A DNA stretch of 64,000 bases, taken from positions 62,001 to 126,000 of the forward strand of contig CAJYVD010000039.1 of the NCBI GenBank assembly GCA_913778495.1, given 5' to 3'. The notes beneath the pieces are model-generated. The model saw nothing but the letters and a program-made list of their open reading frames with translations, was not told where the DNA came from and searched no databases. Source of the DNA: an uncultured Pantoea sp. Its GTDB lineage: Bacteria > Pseudomonadota > Gammaproteobacteria > Enterobacterales > Enterobacteriaceae. Made by a program: the position numbers and the translations under genes. Shown here piece after piece: positions 20,419 to 29,612 of this stretch. Numbering within the stretch: the stretch's first letter is position 1; the number at the start of each line of letters is the position of its first letter.

Positions 20419-21066
20419 TTAGCGCTGCAACTCATCGAGCGCCGGCGCATCAAGATGCGAGATATCCCCGGCCATTTCAACGATCCAGCCAGGTGCCAGC
20501 CAGGCGCTCTGCTGATAATCCACGCGTGATAGCGAGCAGTTACGCAAACGCAGGCGACGCTCGGCGTGTGCGGGCAGCCCCAGGATGGTGCTCACCAGCG
20601 CGCCCAGCGCCATGCCGTGGCTGACCACCAGCGGACGGCTCCCTTCCGGCAGCGCCCGCAGCGCGTTCAGCGCGGCGTGCATACGCGTCGCCAGCTCCTG
20701 CATCGATTCACCGCCGGGGATACGCCCTCCTTCGGTGCCATCCACCAGCGCTTTGCGCCAGCTCTCCTCTTCAGCGGTGAGATGATCGAGCTCACGCTGC
20801 TCCAGGCAGCCCATATCCAGCTCGCGCAACCGCGCATCCAGCGTCACCTCACAGCCGCAGGCGTCGGCGATAATTTCAGCCGTGCGGCGCGTGCGTCCTA
20901 AATCGCTGGCAATCACGTGGGTAATGCCCAGCGATTTAACCCGCTCCCCCACCTGATGGGCTTGCTGCTCACCTTTTTCCGTCAGCGGACTGTCGGACTG
21001 CCCCTGAATGCGTCGGGCCGCATTCCAAACCGTTTCACCGTGACGAACAAGATAGACCTGTAGCAT
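20419..21066 (-). CDS. gpmB: histidine phosphatase family protein GpmB
   Basis: A 215-residue member of the cofactor-dependent phosphoglycerate mutase superfamily. The catalytic histidine is H9 in [16 protein letters not shown], with a second histidine in [11 protein letters not shown]. Annotated as a phosphoglycerate mutase by homology, but GpmB proteins act mainly as phosphatases. Same length and neighbourhood as E. coli ytjC/gpmB; divergent from yjjX. Confidence 0.94.
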   Translation of the reverse strand: MLQVYLVRHGETVWNAARRIQGQSDSPLTEKGEQQAHQVGERVKSLGITHVIASDLGRTRRTAEIIADACGCEVTLDARLRELDMGCLEQRELDHLTAEEESWRKALVDGTEGGRIPGGESMQELATRMHAALNALRALPEGSRPLVVSHGMALGALVSTILGLPAHAERRLRLRNCSLSRVDYQQSAWLAPGWIVEMAGDISHLDAPALDELQR

Positions 21067-21117
21067 GCTGAGTTTCCGTTATACTGCGACAAATTTGCCT
21101 TGAGGGTTCAAACAATT

Positions 21118-21636
21118 ATGTACCAAGTTGTCGCAGCCACCATTAATCCGGCAAAAATTCGCGCCATTACTCAGGCGTTCAGCGACGTTTTCGGCGAAGG
21201 ATCCTGCCATATTCAAGGGGTCGAGGTCGAGAGCGGCGTGGCCGCCCAGCCGTTAAGCGACAGCGAAACGCGCACCGGCGCACGCCAGCGCGTGGCGCAT
21301 GCGCGCCAGCTGCGCCCGCAGGCGGATTTTTGGGTAGCGATTGAAGCCGGTACGGAAGGTGACTGCGCGTTTGCGTGGATGGTGATTGAGAATGCCGCCC
21401 AGCGCGGGGAATCGCGCTCCGCCAGTTTCACGCTCCCGCCGGTGGTGATGGCAGGTCTTGCCGCCGGACGCGAGCTGGGAGACGAAATGTCGCGCCTGAC
21501 CGGCATCGACAATATCAAACACAAAGGCGGGGCCATCGGCGCGTTTACGCAAGGTCGGCTTACCCGCGCCAGCGTCTATCATCAGGCGCTGATATTGGCC
21601 CTGTGCCCGTTTACGCATCCGCTCTATCAGTCCTGA
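21118..21636 (+). CDS. yjjX: inosine/xanthosine triphosphatase YjjX
   Basis: A 172-residue NTPase that removes ITP and XTP from the nucleotide pool. Family motifs are [23 protein letters not shown] and [16 protein letters not shown]. The start is ATG 21118 ([11 protein letters not shown]); a TTG-led frame from 21100 is less likely. A TATACT -10 element lies at 21080-21085. The last ten bases overlap the convergent trpR gene. Confidence 0.95.
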   Translation: MYQVVAATINPAKIRAITQAFSDVFGEGSCHIQGVEVESGVAAQPLSDSETRTGARQRVAHARQLRPQADFWVAIEAGTEGDCAFAWMVIENAAQRGESRSASFTLPPVVMAGLAAGRELGDEMSRLTGIDNIKHKGGAIGAFTQGRLTRASVYHQALILALCPFTHPLYQS

Positions 21637-21962
21637 CGGGTCTCCTGGCCGAGCTGTGCCGCCAGCCAGCGTTTCAGCTCAGGCGGCGCCTCTTTCAGGC
21701 TGTTTGACCCTCGCGTAATGGTCGCGATGCCCACGCCCAGCGCATTTTTCAACTCTCGCTGACTCATCTCGCCGTTCATGAGCTCTTCAATAATGCGCAA
21801 GCGCGTGCCAAAAGCCTCCCGTTCGTCGGGCGTCATCATCAGCTGCAGCAGCGGCAGGGCGACATCGTCGGCAAAGGCGTTTTGCATCAGGCGAACAAAA
21901 CGCGGCCAGTTATCGTCACCGGACGGGTCCGAGGCGGTGTGGGCAGAAAGGGGATGCGGCAT
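21627..21962 (-). CDS. trpR: trp operon repressor TrpR
   Basis: A 111-residue all-helical repressor that binds DNA when loaded with tryptophan. The helix-turn-helix is [25 protein letters not shown], split here as [20 protein letters not shown] and the following SNSLK. Dimer helices contain [21 protein letters not shown] TrpR operator lies 13 bases upstream of the start, consistent with autoregulation. The 3' end overlaps convergent yjjX by ten bases. Confidence 0.97.
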   Translation of the reverse strand: MPHPLSAHTASDPSGDDNWPRFVRLMQNAFADDVALPLLQLMMTPDEREAFGTRLRIIEELMNGEMSQRELKNALGVGIATITRGSNSLKEAPPELKRWLAAQLGQETRQD

Positions 21963-21970
21963 GAAGGGGC

Positions 21971-21996
21971 TTCCGTACTCATTAACGAGTACGGAA
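21971..21996. promoter_or_regulatory. TrpR operator upstream of trpR
   Basis: The palindrome GTACTCATTAACGAGTAC (21975-21992) extends by four matched bases on each side. It resembles the E. coli trpR operator and the consensus GTACTAGTTAACTAGTAC. A possible -10 (TATGCT, minus strand 22002-21997) abuts it. Confidence 0.88.
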
Positions 21997-22007
21997 GCAT
22001 AGCACAG

Positions 22008-23927
22008 CTAGTAGCGGCGATTCCACTCGCCGTCGGTCAGAATCTTATCCGGCTGATCCATGAAATAACGGTAATAGGCATCATACGCCAGCACGTTTTT
22101 CACATAGCCGCGCGTTTCCGAGAACGGGATGGTTTCAATAAACGCCACCGCATCAAGCTTGCCTGCGCTGTTATTCAACCAGCTACGCACACGCCCCGGT
22201 CCGGCATTGTAGGCCGCTGACGAGAAGATGCGGTTCTGGCCAAACTGCTGGAAGACATACTCCAGATACTGGGTACCGATCTGAATATTGGTCTGCGGGT
22301 CCAGCAGTTGGCTGCTGTTCACGTAGCCGGGGATGTTGTACATCTTCACGGTATGGGTCGCCGTGGCCGGCATCACCTGCATCAGGCCGCTGGCCCCCAC
22401 CGGCGAGCGCGCTTTCGGGTTCCATGCGCTCTCCTGGCGCGAAATCGCCATCGCGTAGCTGGGCGGGATGCTTTTATCGCGCGTGTACTGCTGATACAGG
22501 TTTTGCCACGCCAGCGGGAAGCGCTCTTTCAGGCTGTCCCACATTTTCGCGGTGATAGTGGCCTGCACGCTGAGATCCCACCAGTCTTGCTCATTGGCGT
22601 AGCGCGCCAGCATCTGCTGCTGCGACAGATTTTTACTGGCGATCAGATTGGCCCACTCGCTGCGCGCCAGGTTATCCATGCCCCAGTACATCAGCTCACG
22701 CACCCGCGCCATCTCCGGCCCTTGCACCACGCTGTTGTCCGCCGCCGGCGCCTTATCCACTTTCAGCGGGTATTCCACGCCCAGACGCTGCGCGGCAACC
22801 ATCGGATAAAAACCGCGCGCCTGCATCAGCTTACGCAGCATCTCCTCACCTTCTTCTTTACGCCCCTGCGACAGCAGCAGGTCGGCCTGCCAGTATTGCC
22901 ACTCATCTTTCTCTTTGGCTTCCACTGGCAACCGCGCGATCCAGGTATTCAATCCGCGGCGATCGTTCTCACTGAGCGCCAACCGCACGCGGCGCTCAAT
23001 CAGCGCCGTGGCGTCGCTGTTCATGACGACCGCATCGCGCCAGCGCGCCTGTTCGGCAGTGAGATCGGCGCCCATCATGCGCCACACCACAATCTCTTTG
23101 AGATCCTGCTCCTCGGCCTGGCTCATTTTCTGCGCCTTCACCAGCTGCGGGATCATCATGCGCGCGTTATCCATATCCTCCCGCGCCACGCGGGCGAAGG
23201 CGTAGTTCGTCGCCATGCGCGTAAAATCCGTCGGCCCCAGCGTGCTGGCAAAGGTGGTCACGGTCTGCGGATTTTGCTGCAGAGCAATCAGCGCGCTCGC
23301 GGTGGTTTGGTAATCGGCTGGCAGCATTTTCGCCAGATAATTCACCAGACTGTCGTTGCCCGCCTTCATCGCCAGACGAATACGCTCAAGAATCGTGATT
23401 GGCGAAAGTTGGCCGCTGGCCTGCCACACCGAGAACAGCCGATCGCAATCGTTAGGCAACGCGGTGCCGCGCAGCCAAATCTGTTTGGCGCCGTCAAACG
23501 CCGCCTGCTGCTGCCCGGTGGCCCACTTGGCGTAATACCAGTTACAGCGCGCCTGCACCGGCTTGGGCTCCTGTTGGCTAAAGCTGATGATCCCTTGCCA
23601 ATCCTCGCGATGCGCCAGCACGTTCACAAACCGCGTGGAGAGCGAGCGCGCAGGCGGCAGCGTCGGGTATTGCTGAATAAAGTTATTCACCGCCAACGGC
23701 GTCTCCTGATCGAGATCCTGCGCCAGCAGGCGGTATTGCAAATAAGGGTAGAGCGGATAGTCCTGCAGGGTCGGCATGAGCTGCGCCACCAGGTCCATCT
23801 GATTATTATCCCAGGCCTGCTTAATCTGCGCATAGCGCTGCCGCTGCTGATCCAGCGAGTCGGCCCATACGCTGCTGGCCGTGCTGACCAGGCAAACACC
23901 TATCATCCAGTTACGCCACTTCTCCAC
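22008..23927 (-). CDS. slt: soluble lytic murein transglycosylase Slt70
   Basis: A 639-residue periplasmic enzyme that cleaves peptidoglycan glycan strands with formation of 1,6-anhydro-muramic acid ends. A signal peptide ends near SSVWA-DSL. The long superhelical U- and L-domains precede the catalytic SLT domain, where E499 in AISRQESAWNPKARSPVGAS acts as catalyst, followed by GLMQVMPATA and YNAGPGRV. It precedes trpR on the same strand with only 45 bases between. Confidence 0.97.
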   Translation of the reverse strand: MEKWRNWMIGVCLVSTASSVWADSLDQQRQRYAQIKQAWDNNQMDLVAQLMPTLQDYPLYPYLQYRLLAQDLDQETPLAVNNFIQQYPTLPPARSLSTRFVNVLAHREDWQGIISFSQQEPKPVQARCNWYYAKWATGQQQAAFDGAKQIWLRGTALPNDCDRLFSVWQASGQLSPITILERIRLAMKAGNDSLVNYLAKMLPADYQTTASALIALQQNPQTVTTFASTLGPTDFTRMATNYAFARVAREDMDNARMMIPQLVKAQKMSQAEEQDLKEIVVWRMMGADLTAEQARWRDAVVMNSDATALIERRVRLALSENDRRGLNTWIARLPVEAKEKDEWQYWQADLLLSQGRKEEGEEMLRKLMQARGFYPMVAAQRLGVEYPLKVDKAPAADNSVVQGPEMARVRELMYWGMDNLARSEWANLIASKNLSQQQMLARYANEQDWWDLSVQATITAKMWDSLKERFPLAWQNLYQQYTRDKSIPPSYAMAISRQESAWNPKARSPVGASGLMQVMPATATHTVKMYNIPGYVNSSQLLDPQTNIQIGTQYLEYVFQQFGQNRIFSSAAYNAGPGRVRSWLNNSAGKLDAVAFIETIPFSETRGYVKNVLAYDAYYRYFMDQPDKILTDGEWNRRY

Positions 23928-24028
23928 TACGCTCTCCTCTCAGTGCTGCGATCCGCTTATGCCAAACCCCTTTCATGCTAACCAGGGCCGCTCAGTGTTG
24001 CCATGTTCTTCACAAAATTTACCCAAAC

Positions 24029-24043
24029 GCACCGCGATGGCAC
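24029..24043. promoter_or_regulatory. possible NtrC-type site upstream of the urea operon
   Basis: GCACC-GCGA-TGG-CAC resembles the NtrC dyad GCACCA-N4-TGGTGC, with one base less between half sites and imperfect outer bases. Centred near -120 from the predicted start, the usual enhancer distance. A further half site (GTGCACGGTG) lies at 24062-24071. Confidence 0.35.
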
Positions 24044-24110
24044 ACCCTCTGCGCCGCGCATGTGCACGGTGACATAACAAAAACTTATTACTCATCATGG
24101 AGTTAAAGCT

Positions 24111-24123
24111 AATCAGTGCGTTA
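24111..24123 (+). promoter_or_regulatory. IHF-like site in the urea operon promoter
   Basis: AATCAGTGCGTTA fits the IHF consensus WATCAR-N4-TTR exactly. It lies between the enhancer-like dyad and the sigma-54 promoter, where IHF bends DNA to bring the activator to the polymerase, although it is closer to the -24 element than usual. Confidence 0.45.
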
Positions 24124-24129
24124 GCGATC

Positions 24130-24145
24130 TGGCACGCGCTTTGCT
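24130..24145 (+). promoter_or_regulatory. sigma-54 (RpoN) promoter of the urea operon
   Basis: TGGCACGCGCTTTGCT matches the -24/-12 consensus TGGCACG-N4-TTGCW at every fixed base. The predicted transcription start is near 24156, 29 bases before the first gene. Confidence 0.82.
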
Positions 24146-24159
24146 CTGTTGAATGCCAT

Positions 24160-24171
24160 CTTGTATACCAG
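24160..24171. promoter_or_regulatory. candidate GntR/FCD operator
   Basis: CTTGTATACCAG has a GTATAC core, as in the TTGTATACAA-type operators of FCD-class GntR repressors. It overlaps the first transcribed bases of the urea operon, which encodes such a regulator at 29613-30302. Confidence 0.5.
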
Positions 24172-24184
24172 CTGGAATTTATTT

Positions 24185-25981
24185 ATGGCATCCACCTTCG
24201 GTTACACCCTGCAGGCGTGGCAGCAGCGTTATCAGCAGGACCCGCAGCAGCTGCGCACGCTACTGACCGCCCATCTCGACGCGCTCGACGCGCAAGACAA
24301 CGCCTGGCTCTATCTCGCGACGCCCGCCCAGCTTGAGGCGCAGCTCGCCCCGCTGCTGGATCGCTACCAGCAGGACCCGGCGGCGCTGCCGCTGTTTGGC
24401 GTGCCGTTTGCGGTTAAGGACAACATTGACGTGGCTGGCTGGCCCACCACGGCCGCCTGCCCGGCGTTCACCTATACCGCGCAGGCTGACGCCAGCGTGG
24501 TCGCACGCCTGAAAGCCGCGGGCGCGGTGGTGGTGGGCAAAACCAATCTCGATCAATACGCCACCGGCCTGGTGGGCACCCGCTCGCCGTTTGGTGTGGT
24601 CAGCAATACCTTTAAGCCGGATTACGTAAGCGGCGGCTCCAGCTCCGGCTCGGCGTCGGTGCTGGCGCGCGGCCTGGTGGCGTTTTCGCTCGGTACGGAT
24701 ACCGCAGGCTCCGGCCGCGTACCGGCGGGGTTTAACAACATCGTCGGGCTTAAACCCACCAAAGGCTGGCTCTCCGCGCGCGGCGTGGTGCCCGCCTGCC
24801 GCCTGAACGATACCGTGTCGGTGTTTGCCTTAACGGTGGAGGATGCGTTCACCGTGGCCGATCTCGCTGCCGGCTATGACGCCGAAGACGCCTATTCGCG
24901 CGTCTCCCCGCGCACGGCACCTGCCAACCTGCACGCGCGTCCCCGCTTCGCCGTGCCCGCCGAACCGGAATTTTTCGGCGATCGCCAGGCCGAGCGCGCA
25001 TGGCGTGATGCGCTGGGGCAGCTTGAGGCGGAAGGCGCCACGCTGCACTCCATCGACTTCACGCCATTCCACCAGCTCGCCGAGCAGCTCTACTACGGCC
25101 CGTGGGTGGCCGAACGCACCGTGGCGGTGGGCGAGATGATTCACCGGCCCGAGGAGATGGATCCGGTGGTGCACGGCATCGTCAGCAGCGGCCTGAAATA
25201 CAGCGCGGTGGACGCCTTCCGCGCGGAGTACCTGCGCGCAGAGTACGCGCGCCAGATTAGCGAGGCGCTGGCACCGTTCGACGCGCTGGTGGTGCCCACG
25301 TCTCCCACGATTCACACGCTGGAGGAGATGACTCAGGAGCCGGTGCGCTACAACTCGCAGTTTGGCACCTATACCAACTTCACCAACCTCGCCGATCTCA
25401 GTGCGCTGGCGCTGCCTGGCCCCTTCCGCGCCGATGGCCTGCCCGCTGGCATTACCCTGATTGCCCCCGCCTGGCACGACCGCGCCCTCGCGGCGTTTGG
25501 TCTGCGCTGGCAGCGCCGCCTGGCGCTGCCGCTAGGCGCCACCGGACAAGCCCAGCCCGCGCAGCCAGGCGTGCTGCCGCCCTCAGCGGAACACGTGCGC
25601 GTGGCGGTGGTTGGCGCGCACCTCACGGGCATGCCGCTGAATCATCAGCTCACCTCGCGCGAGGCGGTGCTGGTCACGGAGACGCGCACTGCCGATGACT
25701 ACCGTCTGTTCGCCCTGCTGGACGGGCCGATCAAGAAACCCGGGCTGATGCGCAGCGATCGCGGGGCCGCCATTACCGTTGAGCTGTGGGATATCCCGCT
25801 GGCGCGCTTTGGCGAGTTTGTCGCGGAAATTCCTGCCCCGCTGGGGATCGGTTCGCTGACGCTGGCCGACGGCAGCAGCGTAAAAGGCTTTATTTGCGAG
25901 CCTGCGGCACTGACGCAGGCGCTGGAGATCACCGAGTTTGGCGGCTGGCGAAACTGGCTCGCCGCACAGGGGAGCCACTGA
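24185..25981 (+). CDS. allophanate hydrolase
   Basis: A 598-residue amidase-signature enzyme that splits allophanate (urea-1-carboxylate) into two ammonia and two CO2, the second step of urea amidolyase. The catalytic Ser-cisSer-Lys triad is visible: K78 in PFAVKDNID, serines 152-154 in SGGSSSGSAS and S176 in GTDTAGSGRVP. The C-terminal 120 residues (from VAVVGAHLTGMPLNHQL) form the extra domain of AtzF/DUR1 enzymes. The ATG at 24185 follows the sigma-54 promoter; the frame start at 24149 would lie upstream of the predicted transcript start. The urea carboxylase gene starts two bases after the stop. Confidence 0.95.
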   Translation: MASTFGYTLQAWQQRYQQDPQQLRTLLTAHLDALDAQDNAWLYLATPAQLEAQLAPLLDRYQQDPAALPLFGVPFAVKDNIDVAGWPTTAACPAFTYTAQADASVVARLKAAGAVVVGKTNLDQYATGLVGTRSPFGVVSNTFKPDYVSGGSSSGSASVLARGLVAFSLGTDTAGSGRVPAGFNNIVGLKPTKGWLSARGVVPACRLNDTVSVFALTVEDAFTVADLAAGYDAEDAYSRVSPRTAPANLHARPRFAVPAEPEFFGDRQAERAWRDALGQLEAEGATLHSIDFTPFHQLAEQLYYGPWVAERTVAVGEMIHRPEEMDPVVHGIVSSGLKYSAVDAFRAEYLRAEYARQISEALAPFDALVVPTSPTIHTLEEMTQEPVRYNSQFGTYTNFTNLADLSALALPGPFRADGLPAGITLIAPAWHDRALAAFGLRWQRRLALPLGATGQAQPAQPGVLPPSAEHVRVAVVGAHLTGMPLNHQLTSREAVLVTETRTADDYRLFALLDGPIKKPGLMRSDRGAAITVELWDIPLARFGEFVAEIPAPLGIGSLTLADGSSVKGFICEPAALTQALEITEFGGWRNWLAAQGSH

Positions 25982-25983
25982 TC

Positions 25984-28900
25984 ATGTTCACAACCGTCCT
26001 GATTGCCAATCGCGGCGAGATTGCCTGTCGCGCCATTCGCACCCTCAAGCGCCTCGGCGTACAAAGCGTGGCGGTCTATTCCGACGCCGATCGCAATGCC
26101 CAGCACGTTCGAGAGGCCGATATCGCCGTGCCGCTGGGCGGCGATAAAGCCAGCGACAGCTATCTGCGCATCGATAAAATCCTTGCGGCAGCCCAGGCCA
26201 GCGGCGCGCAAGCGATCTGGCCCGGCTACGGCTTCCTCTCGGAGAGCCTGCCGTTTGCCCACGCCTGCGAGCAGGCCGGCATCGTATTTATCGGGCCCAC
26301 CGCTCAGCAGATCGGTGAGTTTGGTTTGAAACACCGCGCGCGCGAACTGGCGGCGGAAGCCGGCGTGCCGATGACGCCCGGTACGCCGCTGCTTGATACG
26401 CTGGATCAGGCGCTGCAGGCGGCCGAGCGCATCGGCTATCCGGTAATGTTAAAAAGCACTGCGGGCGGCGGCGGTATCGGCCTGACGCGCTGCGCCGACG
26501 CCACGGCGCTGACCAGCGCCTGGGCGAGCGTGCGCCGCCTCGGCGAGCAGTTTTTCAGCGATGCAGGCGTGTTCCTGGAGCGCTGCATCGATCGCGCGCG
26601 CCATATTGAAGTGCAAATATTCGGCGACGGGCGCGGCACCGTGGTCGCGCTGGGCGAGCGCGACTGCACCTTGCAGCGCCGCAATCAAAAAGTGGTCGAA
26701 GAGACGCCCGCCCCCAACCTGCCGCAGGCCACGCGCGACGCCATGCTGGCGGCGGCGGTGCGCCTGGGCGAGCGCGTGAACTATCGCAGCGCGGGCACGG
26801 TGGAGTACATCTACGATGCCGCGCAGGATGCATTTTACTTTCTGGAAGTGAACACGCGCCTGCAGGTCGAGCACCCGATCACCGAGTGCGTCACTGGACT
26901 GGATTTGGTCGAGTGCATGCTAAACGTGGCCGCTGGCGACGCGCTTGACTGGGCGCGCCTACAGCAGCCGCCGCAGGGTGCCGCGATAGAAGTGCGGCTG
27001 TATGCCGAAGACCCGCTGAAAAACTTTCAGCCCAGCCCCGGCGCCCTCACCCACGTCGCGTTTCCGCAAGGCGTGCGCGTCGACAGCGGCGTCACCACCG
27101 GCAGCGAGGTCTCCGCCTTTTACGATCCGATGATCGCCAAGCTGATCGTTCACGCCGAGACGCGCGACGCCGCGCTGACCAAGATGCAGCAGGCGCTGGC
27201 TGCGACTCAGCTACACGGCATCGCCACCAACCTCGACTATTTGCGCCAGATTGTGGCCACCGAGGCGTTTCGCCACGCCACGATGTGGACGCGCTTTCTG
27301 GATAGCTTTACCCCCGCCGCCAGCGCCATCGAAGTCGTGCAGCCGGGTACCTTTAGCAGCGTTCAGGATTACCCTGGCCGCTTGGGCTACTGGGATATTG
27401 GCGTTCCGCCGTCCGGGCCGATGGACGACCTCGCCTTTCGCCTGGCGAACCGCATCGTGGGCAACCACGACAGCGCCGCCGGACTCGAATTTACGCTGCA
27501 AGGCCCGACGCTGCGCTTTCATGCCGACGCCACCGTGGCGCTGACCGGCGCCGACTGCCCGGCCGATCTCGACGGTGTGCCGGTGGATTACTGGCAGCCC
27601 ATCGCGGTCCGCGCCGGGCAGACCCTGACGCTGGGCCGCGCGCGCAGCGGCTGCCGCACCTATCTGGCGGTGCGCAACGGCCTGGATGTGCCGCATTATC
27701 TCGGCAGCCGCGCCACCTTTACGCTGGGGCAGTTTGGCGGACACGCCGGACGCACCCTGCGCGTGGCGGATATGCTGCCGATCGCCCAACCGGCGCTCGC
27801 CGCCTGCACCACGCCGGCCCCCGTCGATACCCCGCGCGCGCTCGATCCAGCGCTGGTGCCGCACTACGGCAGCGAATGGCGCATTGGCGTGCTCTATGGG
27901 CCGCACGGCGCGCCCGACTTCTTTACGCAAGCGGCCATCGACGAATTTTTCGCCAGCGACTGGCAGGTGCACTACAACTCCAACCGCCTCGGCGTCCGCC
28001 TGGTCGGCCCCAAACCGAGCTGGACCCGCGCCAACGGCGGCGAGGCCGGACTGCATCCCTCTAACGTACACGACTGCGAATACGCCATTGGCGCGGTGAA
28101 CTTTACCGGCGACTTCCCGGTGATCCTGACGCACGACGGCCCGAGCCTCGGCGGCTTTGTCTGCCCGGTGACCATCGCCAAAGCCGAACTGTGGAAGGTG
28201 GGCCAGGTGAAACCGGGCGATCGCATCCGTTTTTATCCGATCAGCGCGGAGGACGCGGTGGCGCGGGAGAAAGCGCAGGCGCACAGTATCGCCACGCTGC
28301 GCCCAAGCCACGCGCCAGCGTTTCCGCTGCCGTCGCTGGCAGCCACCGCGATCGGCTCCGCTACGCTGCTGGCCGCCCTACCAGCCAGCGAGACGACGCC
28401 GGCGGTGGCCTATCGCCAGGCGGGCGACAAATACGTGCTGATCGAATACGGCGACAACGTGCTGGATTTGGCGCTGCGCCTGCGCGTCCACCTGCTGATG
28501 CAGGCGCTGCACGTGCGAGCGGTGCCGGGCATCGCGGAGCTGTCGCCGGGCGTGCGCTCGCTGCAAGTGCGCTATGACAGTCAGGTGCTGAGCCAGCAAC
28601 AGCTGATGACGCTGCTGCTGGCGCTGGAGGCGGAGCTCGGCGATGTGAGCCAGCTGAAAGTGCCGTCGCGCACGGTGTGGCTGCCGATGGCGTTCGAAGA
28701 CAGCGCCACGCTTGGCGCGGTGACGCGCTATCAGGAAACGGTGCGCCCTACGGCGCCGTGGCTGCCCAACAATGTCGACTTTATTCAACGCATCAACGGC
28801 CTGCCGAGCCGCGAGGCGGTGCGCGAGACGATTTTCTCCGCCAGCTATCTGATTTTGGGACTGGGTGACGTTTATCTCGGCGCGCCCTGCGCCGTGCCGA

Positions 28901-29601
28901 TCGATCCGCGCCATCGCCTGCTGAGCTCCAAATACAGTCCGGCGCGCACCTTTACCGCCGAAGGCACGGTGGGCATCGGCGGCATGTACATGTGCATTTA
29001 CGGCATGGATTCCCCCGGCGGCTATCAGCTGGTGGGCCGTACGCTGCCGATCTGGAACAAGTTTTTGAAAAACGCGCAGTTCACGGCGGGCCAGCCGTGG
29101 CTGTTGAAATTCTTTGACCAGGTGCGCTTCTATCCGGTGAGCGAAGCGGAGCTGACGCAGCTGCGCGACGATTTCCGCGAGGGGCGTGCCGCCATCCGCA
29201 TTGAATCCACCGAGTTCGATTTCGCCGCCCATCAGCGCTTCCTCGCCGAGCACGCCGCGTCCATCGCCGATTTCCGTCAGCGCCAGGCGGCAGCCTTTGA
29301 ACGGGAGGTGGCGCGCTGGGCGGACGAAGAAGCGCACGCGCCGTCGATGCCGGAAACCGCCCCAGAGGTGGACGCGGCAGTGAACGACGGGCACGCCGTG
29401 TGCGCCGATATGAACGGCAATATCTGGAAGGTGCTGGTCCAGCCGGGCGACGCGGTTGAGGCGGGCCAAACGCTGATCATCGTTGAAGCCATGAAAATGG
29501 AGCTGGCGATTGCGGCGCCACAGGCGGGCGTGGTTGCGCGCGTCGCCTGTCAGGCGGGTCGCCCGGTGAGTCCCGGCGATACGCTGCTGTGGCTGGCATA
29601 A
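25984..29601 (+). CDS. urea carboxylase, biotin-dependent
   Basis: A 1205-residue multidomain enzyme that carboxylates urea to allophanate using ATP, bicarbonate and biotin. Residues 1-450 are the biotin carboxylase (FTTVLIANRGEIACRAIRT, ATP loop KSTAGGGGIGLT, EVNTRLQVEHPITE). The middle, about 460-1100, holds the two KipA/KipI-like carboxyltransferase lobes (QDYPGRLGYWDIGVPPSGPM, and GLGDVYLGAPCAVPIDPRHR). The C-terminal biotinyl domain carries K1171 in VEAMKMEL. The ATG at 25984 is preceded by GGGGAG. A single protein in yeast (DUR1,2) combines this with the allophanate hydrolase; here they are separate adjacent genes. Confidence 0.96.
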   Translation: MFTTVLIANRGEIACRAIRTLKRLGVQSVAVYSDADRNAQHVREADIAVPLGGDKASDSYLRIDKILAAAQASGAQAIWPGYGFLSESLPFAHACEQAGIVFIGPTAQQIGEFGLKHRARELAAEAGVPMTPGTPLLDTLDQALQAAERIGYPVMLKSTAGGGGIGLTRCADATALTSAWASVRRLGEQFFSDAGVFLERCIDRARHIEVQIFGDGRGTVVALGERDCTLQRRNQKVVEETPAPNLPQATRDAMLAAAVRLGERVNYRSAGTVEYIYDAAQDAFYFLEVNTRLQVEHPITECVTGLDLVECMLNVAAGDALDWARLQQPPQGAAIEVRLYAEDPLKNFQPSPGALTHVAFPQGVRVDSGVTTGSEVSAFYDPMIAKLIVHAETRDAALTKMQQALAATQLHGIATNLDYLRQIVATEAFRHATMWTRFLDSFTPAASAIEVVQPGTFSSVQDYPGRLGYWDIGVPPSGPMDDLAFRLANRIVGNHDSAAGLEFTLQGPTLRFHADATVALTGADCPADLDGVPVDYWQPIAVRAGQTLTLGRARSGCRTYLAVRNGLDVPHYLGSRATFTLGQFGGHAGRTLRVADMLPIAQPALAACTTPAPVDTPRALDPALVPHYGSEWRIGVLYGPHGAPDFFTQAAIDEFFASDWQVHYNSNRLGVRLVGPKPSWTRANGGEAGLHPSNVHDCEYAIGAVNFTGDFPVILTHDGPSLGGFVCPVTIAKAELWKVGQVKPGDRIRFYPISAEDAVAREKAQAHSIATLRPSHAPAFPLPSLAATAIGSATLLAALPASETTPAVAYRQAGDKYVLIEYGDNVLDLALRLRVHLLMQALHVRAVPGIAELSPGVRSLQVRYDSQVLSQQQLMTLLLALEAELGDVSQLKVPSRTVWLPMAFEDSATLGAVTRYQETVRPTAPWLPNNVDFIQRINGLPSREAVRETIFSASYLILGLGDVYLGAPCAVPIDPRHRLLSSKYSPARTFTAEGTVGIGGMYMCIYGMDSPGGYQLVGRTLPIWNKFLKNAQFTAGQPWLLKFFDQVRFYPVSEAELTQLRDDFREGRAAIRIESTEFDFAAHQRFLAEHAASIADFRQRQAAAFEREVARWADEEAHAPSMPETAPEVDAAVNDGHAVCADMNGNIWKVLVQPGDAVEAGQTLIIVEAMKMELAIAAPQAGVVARVACQAGRPVSPGDTLLWLA

Positions 29602-29612
29602 ACGGAGGCGCT

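Noticed and set aside
22308-23981. 557-codon plus-strand open frame
   Set aside because: Antisense to slt throughout, rich in His and Arg, with no recognisable motif. High GC in the real gene removes stops from the other frames.
27211-29469. Two minus-strand frames of over 360 codons (27211-28311 and 28378-29469)
   Set aside because: Both lie opposite the urea carboxylase gene, whose domains are intact. Their composition is the usual His/Arg/Ala-rich shadow pattern.
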